A stretch of DNA of 64,000 bases from Xestospongia muta (lineage: Eukaryota; Porifera; Demospongiae; Haplosclerida; Petrosiidae), in contig OY848927.1 in the NCBI GenBank assembly GCA_963693285.1, positions 126,501 through 190,500 of the forward strand. The letters are read 5' to 3'. Positions 36,885 to 47,276 of this stretch are shown here, piece by piece (position 1 is the stretch's first letter; every line of letters starts with the position of its first letter). The position numbers and the translations under genes are program-made. The notes beneath the pieces are model-generated. The model saw nothing but the letters and a program-made list of their open reading frames with translations, did not search any database and was not told where the DNA came from.

Positions 36885-36990
36885 TTATATAAATCCTTGT
36901 TAAGTGACATTATTATAACTGCTCTAAAATGTTGCATCGCATATTTAAAAATGTTAATATAATACCCTTTGTTCTTCTAGTAAATGTACA
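36885..36990. mobile_element. Diverged fragment of the inverted-repeat element
   Basis: Contains 'aatccttgttaagtgacatt', 'ctgctctaaaatgttgcat' and 'ctagtaaatgtaca', the interior of the 204-bp family. It lies exactly between the two copies of the INTS4/CFAP300 duplication. Confidence 0.75.
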
Positions 36991-36991
36991 A

Positions 36992-37155
36992 TTTTAAATG
37001 TACTTAATAAGTTAATAATTAAGGAGATGAAAAGTGATTGCTGAGCTGGTGATGGTATAGATGAAGTAGTCATTAGCAATATAGTGGTGTGTAGTAATTC
37101 TCACCAGATATTTTAACAAAAGGTTTTCATGTTTTGGAACAACTTGATAAATGAC
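36992..37155 (+). pseudogene. INTS4: Decayed copy of the INTS4 last exon
   Basis: Aligns with 36440-36613: 'cttaataagttaat', 'gctggtgatggt' and 'ttttaacaaaaggtttt' phrases are shared. A TGA replaces the codon pair of CCAGD in the real exon, giving C-stop-AGDGIDEVVIS, and a deletion and frameshift follow. Not translatable. Confidence 0.75.
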
Positions 37156-37172
37156 ATTGTTGCTTATGGCAT

Positions 37173-38418
37173 CTATGACCATATATGGTACCATACTTTT
37201 ACATGTCTTTTTATATTGTCAATTACAAGATAGCAAAATGACTGGGTGTGGTCTGTTGCTGTGGGAAACACAGTACCATTGTCTATCTAATATGGGATAT
37301 ATGTGATACATTATTACCATGGCAACATTACCTGAGCTTGTACTTTTAATGTTGTTGATGCTATTGTGAGCTGGTTGGTGTCCGGTTCTTTGACGACACT
37401 AATTCATTACACACAATCATGTGACAATCTGACCCATTAACTCTGTGTACCTGACAAGCTCTTTATAAATCAGTTTAGCAGTGTCTAAATATGGCTTGAT
37501 AACATCCTCATACTAAACAACCACTTAGGTTATAAACTTAACTTATTTTTATATACCTGATTTACTGGTCCACCAAGTACAAGGTGCTGGAATATTTTAA
37601 ATAAGAATTCTTCTCTATCTTGAGCACTATATATATGATAATGTTGAGAGTCTTTATCTAGTAATAACTGCAGTGTTGTTATGATTTTAATATGCAATAA
37701 TAAATATTTTACTTTTTTTAGTTCATCAGACACTAAAAAATCATCAACCATTTCATCAAAACATTTCACAATATGACCACTTTTTCTGACCACACCTACA
37801 AAGGATAATATGCATGATGTATCTGTCCATTGCTTTATTATGCATCCATTAGTGTTATATATATCCATTACATTTACCTGAAGTATAAAGTCGATCAAAC
37901 AAGTCCATACTTAATACAGTAGTACTAACTTCTTCAACAGTTACCCCATCAATAGATGTATCTTTAAAATGTCATATGACAGTCATGTGATCATAATCTA
38001 TTTACTTTGAAGAGGTATCCATTGATCCAATGGCGTCAGAACCTAATATATAGATAATGTGATTGTCACAAAACATTACATATACCTGAAGTGTAGTATT
38101 AACAATGTCATCTTTGAAGAAATCCTATTATATTGGTATATTTAATACATTGATTATAAATAATACACTCAAACTTGTGTAAATGCTTGTTTCTGATAAG
38201 GTTGGAAATGTTTGTTAAAAAAGAATGTATGGCTCCTCATTCTACCTGACATACCCCTATAATTATGTAGTAGTAATAGTAATAGGGATGACAATTAAGT
38301 CAGTGGAATTTAAACTTTACCATTTTTCCAATAATTCAAGAGTGTCTTTTGAGTTAGTATGAAGTTCACTCAACAAATGAGGAACAATATTCTGAAATTT
38401 GAAAGAGTCTTCAGCCAT
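37173..38418 (-). CDS. CFAP300: Cilia- and flagella-associated protein 300
   Basis: Cytoplasmic factor for assembly of axonemal dynein arms. Exons from 38418 leftwards give MAEDSFKFQNIVPHLLSELH, GMSGRMRSHTFFFNKHFQPY, DFFKDDIVNTTLQ, GSDAIGSMDTSSK, TTVLSMDLFDRLYTS, then VRKSGHIVKCFDEMVDDFLV, SDELKKVKYLLL and DREEFLFKIFQHLVLGGPVN. Then come YEDVIKPYLDTAKLIYKELV and SVVKEPDTNQLTIASTTLKV. The last exon (37173-37286, acceptor before ATAGACAATGG) gives IDNGTVFPTATDHTQSFCYL, VIDNIKRHVKVWYHIWS and stop. Each block has a clear counterpart in vertebrate CFAP300 (GHIVKCLD, REEFLF, LGG, YEDV.PYL..TKLIYK, SYFIVDPIRRH), and length is normal. It is divergent from the phosphatase gene (98 bp between starts). 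Confidence 0.9.
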
Positions 38419-38516
38419 TTTGATGTCACACCCTTCTATTATATAAATGACTGCTGACTGTGCTGAGTAGGAGAGCCAACTTTATTCTGACACTCCTTAC
38501 TACACCCAGTCCTGAT

Positions 38517-39403
38517 ATGGCTGCCAGTGCAGGAAAAATTTCTCATGTTATATTCGATTTAGATGGACTACTACTTGGTATGCTAATTGCACACATACTA
38601 CATAAACTATCATGTTACTAAATATAATTGCTATAACCATTTATGGATAAATTGTGTTTGGTATTTCCTTCTAGATACAGAGAGTCTGTATTCGGAGTGT
38701 ACACAGAATGTGTTAGATCCGTTTGGAATAACATTTACTAAGTCTGTTAAGGCCAAAATGATGGGCACACCAAAACTAGAGGCTGCTAAGATATTAATAG
38801 ATGAGTTAAATGTTCCATTAAAACCTGAAGAGTTTAGTCATCAACTGTACAATCAATTATATGACAAATTTCCTCATGCCAAATACATGCCAGGTATAAA
38901 GATAATTAATATATATATTGTTAATTTTATAGTGTATTAATAGGGGCTCTAGAGTTGGTGCAACATCTACATAAACATGGTATCCCATTAGCCCTAGCTA
39001 CTGGATCAGATACCAAATCTTATGAGATTAAAATTAGTCTGAAACCTGAGCTTGTCTCCTGTTTCTCTCATTGTATATGTAGTGATAATCCTGAAGTTAA
39101 GAAAGGTAAACCTAGTCCCGATATATTCCTAGTTACAGCTACTCATTTTCCTGATCCTCCGCTTGACATGTCTAAAGTAATAAGAACACAAATTTAAATA
39201 ATGATTTATTAATTTAATACCAGATACTAGTATTTGAAGACGCTCCTAATGGTGTTATAGCGGCTAAAGGAGCTGGTATGAACGTAGTTATGGTACCAGC
39301 TGAATTCATTGATAAAGAACTCACTAAATCTGCTGACTGTGTCGTCAAGACATTACTTGATGTTAACTTGCAAGAATGGGATCTGCCTCAATATAGAAAA
39401 TAA
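38517..39403 (+). CDS. PUDP: Pseudouridine-5'-phosphatase (HAD family)
   Basis: HAD-superfamily phosphatase that dephosphorylates pseudouridine 5'-phosphate; formerly HDHD1. The first exon ends in the catalytic motif HVIFDLDGLLL (nucleophile Asp and acid/base Asp), continuing DTESLYSECTQNVLDPFG. Helical cap: VKAKMMGTPKLEAAKILIDE. Motif II is IPLALATGSDTKSYEIK. Motif III and IV are KKGKPSPDIFL and LVFEDAPNGVIAAKGAGMNV. Ends LQEWDLPQYRK, about 237 residues, full family length. All four HAD motifs are intact, so an active enzyme is expected. Four exons. Confidence 0.9.
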
Positions 39404-39585
39404 TACGTCTGTGTTTCTTTAATGGAATTATTTATTTAGGAAATTTTTTTGCTAATGGAATTATTTATTTAGGAAGTTGTTACTAAATATAGTGTTAACA
39501 AAGAATCTTGTTATTTCTAATTATTACCTGTGGCACCTTGTCTATATTGTGATGTTGACTGGCTTCATACGCTCAGTTACGAGAG

Positions 39586-42104
39586 ATGGCGAGAGTAGCG
39601 TCGATACAACGAAAACAAGTTTACGATAGACACAGACGACAGAGATCAGTTCGTATACAAGGTAGTGCTTTATTGAAAGATGCTGCAATTCATAATAATA
39701 TTGAAGAAAGTAAGTGTGTTGTATAAGTTTGTGACATTATTTTATATATTATGATAGTGTCTGAACTATTGGAGCAGAGAAAAGCTCGTGGAATTACAAG
39801 AGAAGAAATGAATCAATCATTAATGCTGGTACTATAATTATTCCTTCACATAATAATAATAATAATAATAATGATAATAATAATAATGATAATCCTTTTA
39901 GTGCTGTAGATATGGTAATACAGATTGTGCTAAAATACTATTAGACTATGAGGCCTATATGGACTATCAAGATGATGATCTCTGGACACCACTTCACTTT
40001 GCTGCAGCTCATGGACACAAGACCATTGTTCAATTATTATTTAAAGTAAGACAACATTTTGTAATGACATTGCACAATATCTGTATTTAGTATAATGTAG
40101 ATACTGCATTATTGGATGTAGATGGTAGATTTGCTATCGATTATGCTAAAGGAAGTGATATTCGTCTTTTGATAGCTGCTCAAATGGCAGAACATGGTAT
40201 GTAATTTACTAATTGTAGACAACACTCCTTCTACAAACCTCTATACAGGATTATATCAGGAGGATCTCCCTTCAATTAGGTCAAGATTAATGAAAGCTAT
40301 GACAGCTTCTGTACATGCAAGTATTAGCCGGAGAAAAGATCTAAAACTAACAAATAAAAATGGAGTTACACCGGTGAGTAACAATGAAATAAAAAACATG
40401 TTGTGTTATTAAAAACAATGAACTGGTCGAGTAATGATAGACACATACCCCACATACCAATGGATATATACTATCATTAGTACTATTATAATTTCTATGG
40501 TATCTATAGATCCATACAGCAGCTGTCTTTGGCTATTATGAAATAGTTCAATTATTAATAGAATCTGGAGGTGTGCCTGTCGACATAGTAGATGATCATG
40601 GACTAACACCTCTGTATGTTGCTCTGAAATATAAACAAGTAAGAGAGTATATTTTGTGATGTCCCTATTATTAACACTGCAGATTAATGTGGCAAACTAT
40701 TTAGTTAGTAAAGGAGCTAATGTGGAAGGTAACTATTATATGGTCAGTCTATTTATGTAATATATTGTTCTCTATTTTCAGTATTAGATCCAACATTGAG
40801 TCAGAGGTTGTCTGGTGATTATTCCATTCAGTCACATTCTTTATCTAATTCATGGTTTGTGCATGAATTATAATAATATTTTAGTAATTTGTTGTAGGAA
40901 GTTATCATTGTTGGCTAAGGAAGATGGTTTGAGAGAAGGAAAATGGCTAAGAGAACATAACTATTTCAATACACTTAGTAATACTACAAAAGTGGATGTC
41001 CCCATGTCAAGAGGGGATGTACCCTCATCATTTAATACAGTAGAAATGATTTATGACGATTGCTTGGAGGTACGATCCCAGTTAAACTCTGCGGCCCCTA
41101 ACACTACTCCTGCTGACATTGAAGATATGTATGATACATCAGTTAATGTATTGAGAAGTTTTGTCACCACTAATAACCATAGCAAAAGTGATGATTATGA
41201 TGATGTTGTCATAGCAACAGGGCCATCAAGTCAAGTGACCACTAATGGACACACTTACTCGGACAACACAGAAGATTTATATGATGACTGCATTAATTAC
41301 AAAGTGCAAGTGGGTGGAGCTTCTGGTTCAAATAATGTTCCTCAACCTTATGAAGTATTTGTGCGTCAACAACCTCCACATAAAAAAGGTATCCAGTTAC
41401 AACATGAAGTGACCACACCTACACGATCTAATAAATTATCACAACGTCGACATAAGCTATCATCATCATCAGTTGATAGTACTCCGCCAACTGTACCTCC
41501 TAAACCACACAAAAAATTAAGTAAAAGTCAGAGCACTGATGTACAACCACTTCCTCTTATACCAGGAAGTTGGCAGGCTCATGTTGTCCCACCCACTAAA
41601 TCAAATCCGCTAACAAGACGAGACTCTACCCCTAATAAAACACCTCCTCCACCCCCTCATCGTAAAGTGTCACTTAATAAACAACCCACTCAATCCACAC
41701 CTCCACCTCTTCCCTCTCGTCCTCGAAAACCTATGGTCCCACCTAATCAAAGATTATCTCCTAAACCAAGTCATCAAGGATTACCATCTTATGACGCCAT
41801 CTTAGAATTTCCAGAGTTATTTCCACTGTCACCAACATCATCACTGTCATCAGCTTATAGTAGTGAGTCCTCAACTACACAGTCACCCTCCCCTATTCCA
41901 CCAACACCACGGCAACAGCCTCATCAGCAAGAACAAACTCGATTAAAGAAGAGTGTTTCAGTTGAAGTGGTATCAAATAATTTACAATATAATGGAAGAC
42001 GCAAACTTTCACATGACAGTCAAATGAATGGTCACACACCTAGTGAGGAAAGGGTTAAAGTACCACCTCCAAAACCATTACGTTTTATAAGTCAATTTCA
42101 ATAA
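39586..42104 (+). CDS. Ankyrin-repeat adaptor with YDD motifs and Pro-rich tail (MYPT/PPP1R16-like layout)
   Basis: N-terminal exons give a basic start (MARVASIQRKQVYDRHRRQR) and SVRIQGSALLKDAAIHNNIE. Ankyrin repeats follow: CRYGNTDCAKILLDYEAYMD, DDDLWTPLHFAAAHGHKTIV, a linker, then NGVTPIHTAAVFGYYEIVQL and DDHGLTPLYVALKYKQINVA. Two repeats, a linker and further repeats resemble PP1-targeting MYPT/PPP1R16 proteins, though the VRIQ segment is a poor RVxF motif. The large last exon (about 40895-42104) encodes four spaced tyrosine motifs (IYDDCLEV, MYDTSVNV, YDDVVIAT, LYDDCINY) and many PxxP segments (PPKPHKK, PPPPPHRK, PPPLPSRPRKP). This suggests an SH2/SH3-binding adaptor. Exact orthology is unknown. 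Confidence 0.75.
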
Positions 42105-42164
42105 TGAACTATACACATAAACATGACCTCATTACATTTGTTCAGTTGAGAATAATATGCATAT

Positions 42165-43970
42165 TTACACAACATTTGGAATTATACTATCTTTATCAAC
42201 ATTTGCAGTTATCTTAGTAGGTACTCCATCAGTTGATGAATCACTACTGCTTGTACTATCCTCACTTATATACTGAGCAACATCCTCTCGTATACTCTCA
42301 AAACTACTGTTATAAATAGATTTAAAAATAATTGACACATTATTAAATACCTTCTACTTCGTGAGGAAGATTTACAACAGTTTTTACAACTCTCTATTAA
42401 ACCAGTATAGGAGAGTTTATAGACACCAGCAAACACAAATATAAGCACCAAACAATAATAGTAAAACCCATATATTACAAACTAAACGAGACAATTATAA
42501 ATGTGTAACACTGAGTCTATTCTGACCTGTAGTCTGATGTTAAGTTCTAACCACGTATTAACAATGGCAGTCATTATAGATTGTAATACTAGAGCAATCA
42601 GTGTATTAAAACCAAAGATAAATCCAAAACTTTCATGATCAACGTGAACAGCAATCTGAGAACTAAGAGGAGAAATAAAACCCCGCCCATAATCCCACCC
42701 ACCTTGCTATTGTTATCACAAAAGCATATGTTGATCTATACAGGATATGCCCAATATAGGCAACCCAAATTTTTCTAGTATATGATTCCATAAACAAGAG
42801 CATGGTTGCCAATAGCGATAAGCCACCCATTGTAATCTCACCCCAAACAGACCAATTCACTTTTAGAAGTGAGGCAGTAACAGCAGTTGCAGCAGCTAAT
42901 AGATCAGTAGCACCCTCGACTAATCCATTATACACATAACGTTTATCTATAGCAGCTGTACACATGTAAAATATTGAGTAATATTATGTAATAGTAGTAC
43001 CTTGGTTACTGTTATCTAAATTGATCTCTTTCCACAGACTTTGAACATAATTGCCAACTTGTAACATCCCACACATGCCAAATGCCCACCACAATGACCA
43101 CTTGAGTAATGAAGGCTTGAAATAAAACCTCTTGAAATCATGCCATTGGTTTTTAAATGTGTTCAAAAACCAATGACTACACCCAGTTATATGATCTGGT
43201 GATGCAGATATAGAATCATCTTGAATATTGACAGAAGCCTGCTTCTTTTCAGCAACACATGGCCAACTAAAATACCATGGTAACAACAGCGACATTCCAG
43301 TTGCTATGACAACACTGACTAACGAAACATAATTCAGTCCGTAATAATTTAGCCATCCTAAGCTAAAACAAAGCTGGCCAGTAAATGAAGACAATGATCG
43401 ACCAAACAGGACCACAGCACGAACAGGTCCAGTGAGCTTCTCATAATACTGTATTGGAACAGCTGAATAAATATATGAGAAATATCCAACTTCAGTAGCT
43501 GTAGCTATGCCATATATAAATTGCATCATCTGCATTGCAAGAACAGAGTCACCCCAAATTAATAAGACTCGTGTTATTAGGTAGGCAAATGATTCAATTA
43601 AGATGACTGGATTATATCGCATTAAATCAGTAAATAAAAATACAAAAAATGCTGCTCCTAAATAGGAGTATGTCCAGACTGGATAGATAAGATCGTTGAC
43701 GTCATGTTTACTTAAGTTCTTACCATCTGTTTCATTGGTCAAGTAAGGAGTTAAAAATGCTTCAGATGGTTTGAACTCTTTAAAGAAACCGTACAGCAAC
43801 AGACAAACAGTAGAATAGATCCAGAGATAACGAGGAGAAGGTAACAAACCTCCACAAAATGGCTGCTGTCTTGGCATTATTGTGAAATCTGAGTGTAATA
43901 TATGAAGTGGTTTATTTATAATTTGTACACGTGGTATACGAGCAAAGTATGAAGAAGGGGTTAAAAACAC
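42165..43970 (-). CDS. SLC19-family thiamine/folate carrier
   Basis: Multi-pass plasma-membrane vitamin carrier. The open frame starts at 43970; Met at 43878 (MPRQQPFCGGLL) may be the true start as family N-termini are short. Characteristic segments: YGFFKEFKPSEAFLTPYL, IYPVWTYSYLGAAFFVFLFT, YNPVILIES, YGIATATEVGYFSYIYSAVP, SLSSFTGQLCFSLGWLNYYG, LLKWSLWWAFGMCGMLQVGN and YVQSLWKEI. Then VYNGLVEGATDLLAAATAV, WSVWGEITMGGLSL, HESFGFIFGFNTLIALVLQS, and a Ser-rich C-terminus ending DSIIPNVV. PSEPFLTPYL and GIATATE are signatures of THTR1/THTR2/RFC1. Thiamine is the likelier substrate by resemblance to SLC19A2/3, but this is not proven. It is divergent from COMMD2 with 47 bp between the ATGs. Confidence 0.88.
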
Positions 43971-44017
43971 TTTAGTGGGTGGAGGCGACCTCTCTCAGCT
44001 CCAAGCAGTCAGGTACA

Positions 44018-44796
44018 ATGTTGCTAGTGTTGACAGAAGAACATAAGGAGCATCTTCGATTTTTAGCGACAGTAGATATCTCTGGTAAGTATAGCCACAC
44101 CTCCTCATTAATTGATGCTCTGTTTAGTGGTAAGAGAGTTTTGTCGTATTTCAATGGAGTTCATCAGAAAAGGGGCTAACCCAAGAATGTACACTGCAGC
44201 AGCACGTATGTTGTTAATCTTTCACATCCCCTTTACCCCTTTCATTAGAGAAATTAAGTGTAGACGTTGATACGGTACGTCATGGAGTTGAAGGGTTAAT
44301 GTATCTAATGGTAGAGTCAGCCAAACTAATGGTTACTGAGATAGATTTTCTCGACTCGATTATGATACTAGGATATGAAGAAGAGCTTAATAAAGAACTG
44401 TTAGCTGTAAGTAGATGTTTTAATGTGTTTTAAATAATTAATGTCTTCTTTGTAGCTATATCAAGAGTATAGTAGCGAAATACGAACTATTTTGTCGGAG
44501 ATGTCACTAGACCTACCACATTATCATGATCTAGAGTGGCGTCTTGAAGTTAACTTAGGTAGTCGTGCTCTTAGCAGACAAGTTCAACCTTCTGTTATAT
44601 TGAGATTGCATACTAAAGATGAAGGTAAATTAATTCATTTAACATAGTTTAATTACAATTAATTATAGGGGTATCATCTTATCATACTCTTGAGACAGAC
44701 CCTGTTAATTTAGTGCATTTAACAAGCACTTTAGAGGCTGCCCTTGCAGAGTTAAAAACACAACATTGTCGTCGTATTATGAGGAGTATTAAGTAG
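44018..44796 (+). CDS. COMMD2: COMM domain-containing protein 2
   Basis: Subunit of the Commander endosomal-recycling complex. Five exons: MLLVLTEEHKEHLRFLATVD, FCRISMEFIRKGANPRMYTA, LSVDVDTVRHGVEGLMYLMV, ESAKLMVTEIDFLDSIMILG, ALYQEYSSEIRTILSEMSLD, then the COMM domain with LPHYHDLEWRLEVNLGSRAL, PSVILRLHTKDEG and LETDPVNLVHLTSTLEAALA, ending HCRRIMRSIK. This is colinear with vertebrate COMMD2 over its entire ~200 residues, including the W-RL-V signature and the C-terminal HCRR. Confidence 0.93.
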
Positions 44797-44870
44797 AAAA
44801 TCTTTTATAACAAACAGTACATTGAGTGTGATAGCTACAAACAAAATAATGAAAATAGAATAAAATGTTA

Positions 44871-47194
44871 TTATTGATTTTGTTCCTCTATTCTTTTTTC
44901 TATTAATTCAATAGCTAATTGTACTTCTTCTAATAACGAGAGAGGGAATCTTGCTCGTCTCATACTGGAATGAAGTGCAGAAAGTTTAGTTTTAGCTAAT
45001 TCTAACGAGCGACTTTCTTGATCTAATATACGATGATATTTCTAGTAGAAAGCATAACTCAGTATATTTCAGTATATCTTTGTATAACTGACCTCTCTAT
45101 ATCGACAGAGTTGATCATACAATTCTTTATTTGCTGGTTGCCTTAATACATCAGTAAATGCTTGATTAATAAGAACCAATTTCTCTTGAGCTCTGCAATA
45201 AGTCAAATAACTTTAATACATTATAATACACTTACTTTGTTTGCTGTCCTGGATTACCTGTAAAATGATCTGGATGAAGTCGACTGGTCACTTCTCGTCT
45301 TGCTCTTGCTAACTCTTCTTGATTAGCTGTGGGTTGAACCCCTAATAATCCATAGTAATCATTTAATTGAGATTGTCGTGTTAATCTATGATAAAGTTGC
45401 TGTTGAGGAGTTCTTTGACTATTACTTCTTTCTCGTGTACTGTCACTTTTATCTTTAGAATGACTATCACGTCTTTCTCGTGTACGACTTTCTTGTCTAG
45501 TTGATGAATTTTCTTTTGGTATTAGTTGTTTTATATGTGCTGGCTTTGTTAGGACAGCTGGTTTAGATTTGGGTGTGGCAGGTAAAGTTGTCTCTACTGT
45601 TGAGTGGGTGGGATCTACTTTTACTGTATCTGATCTTATTGGCTGGACAGAATCAGTTAAAGAAGGGTCTAACTTTGGTTGTTCTGCAGCCGAGGGGACT
45701 TGATATTGTCCAGTATCTTTTGTTGGCTGATCTTTTTCTCTAACAATACATTCATTTGTTTTATGATCAATATCTGGACTACGAGACTAACACAAAACTT
45801 AATATTAGTTCAGAATCACTTACACTACATGAATGAAGTTCTAATTGAGGTATAATAGGGGGACAATGGAGTTCAGGATGTTCAGAAACAAAGGACTCTA
45901 TATCACTGGCTCCATCCACTTCATCTATACTAAACACAATACGTTGCATTCCCTCAAGATATACAGGTGCTGTATTAGATAGAGTTCTGAAAGAAAAATG
46001 TGTTAAGTAACATGAGAAAACTTACTTAGCAAATTCTTGCAAAGACTTAGCAATAGTATTAACACGTTTTAATTCTTGAGTTTGTATATCCTATCACATT
46101 TAGGAATGACATTATTAACATTAATTAATACCACATACAGTTAATAAATTAACTACTTCTTCATTTAATGATTGCTGTAATTCTAATAATTCTCTGTGTG
46201 TCTGAGTATAACTAAGAGAACAATAGAGTACAATATAGTAACATCCTCTTACATATCTTCATTTTCTTTAAATTCTTTCTCCACATCTGAAATCTTTTTT
46301 TCCAACTGATTAGCAGACTGATTTGAAAATTACATTAATTAGTGTCAATATAAGAGGTAATTACCCTTGTGAATTTTAAAGGTGTAAACCCAGGAACTTG
46401 ATCAGATGTTTTTTCTAATTCAGACTTTAAGTGAGCATAATTATCACCTGTTAGGAAATAATTCTTCTTTGCCTATAATTAGATAAATGCAATGCAAAGA
46501 AAGAGAAATGAGACCTTTTGAAATCGTTTCTCTGCATTTTTTAGTTGTATTTCCATTTCTTGTTTTCTTTGTTTTAACTTTATCCAATATTAAAATAAAT
46601 AAAGTATTAAATTTAATACTTACCACTCTACGTTCTTCTTCAAGTTGAGGTAATAATTCTTGTAGTGGTTTTCTAACTGTGTCTGTAAAGTTCTCAGCCT
46701 GTGAATGATAAGGTCCTTCATTACATGAGTGGGTGGATTGGTCAGTTTACCTTTTCAGCATGAAGACCTGCTAATTTTGTTAATTCAGTTCCCATTTTTT
46801 GCCAACTACGTTTGACTGTTCTAAAAATAGATAGCATATCACTTATTGGAACAAATAGTGGGTGTGGCTTACCCTCTCTCCTCAAAAGGTCCACTACCTA
46901 ACCATTGCATCAAAATATTTGAATGAAATGTATAATTAGAACTCTCCAATAACTTTAAAAGTCTACTAGCATAACTATGCTCCACCTCAGCCATCTCCTG
47001 CCAATCACATGACTAGTTAAATAAATTGGACCAATTATACGATACTTACCCTGTAAAAGTCAAGGATACATTGTATCACTTCGCATCCATCAGAAAATCG
47101 TTTGTAAACAACTGACAAAGCGTCCTATGTGACAAAAACAACATGACATTGTTTATTTAAAGGTTTCACTTACAACGCCTTTTAATTTCTCCAT
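44871..47194 (-). CDS. F-BAR domain protein with C-terminal J domain
   Basis: About a dozen short exons encode roughly 600 residues. From 47194: MEKLKGVDALSVVYKRFSDG, then the FCH helix IQCILDFYREMAEVEHSYAS, RLLKLLESS, VKRSWQKMGTELTKLAGLHA, long helices with LKQRKQEMEIQLKNAEKRFQ, KAKKNYFLTGDNYAHLKSEL, and APVYLEGMQRIVFSIDE, DIESFVSEHPE. This is the order of an F-BAR (membrane-curving dimer) domain. A low-complexity Pro/Ser/Thr/Arg linker follows. The C-terminus is a J domain: DYYGLLGVQPTANQEELARA, RREVTSRLHPDHFTGNP with an intact HPD (codons 45268-45276), LVLINQAFTDVLRQPANKEL, then a last coiled coil. The two halves are joined by an intron with GTAAGT donor that keeps phase (about 45790-45826), so I read one gene. 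HPD implies Hsp70 stimulation; an endocytic coat-remodelling role is inference. Confidence 0.75.
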
Positions 47195-47236
47195 CCAGAG
47201 TCTTTGGAGGTGGGGCTACATACGTAATAGCTCGTT

Positions 47237-47250
47237 GTTGTCATAGTAAC
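47237..47250. promoter_or_regulatory. X-box-like (RFX) site upstream of IFT57
   Basis: GTTGTCATAGTAAC, 27 bp before the IFT57 ATG and 43 bp from the divergent F-BAR/J start. It is an imperfect inverted repeat with one full RFX half-site (AGTAAC). Intraflagellar-transport genes are classic RFX targets, so its position is meaningful. Similar dyads elsewhere in the window weaken the claim. Confidence 0.45.
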
Positions 47251-47276
47251 TAGATACAAAGGGCCTGGTGGTAGTG

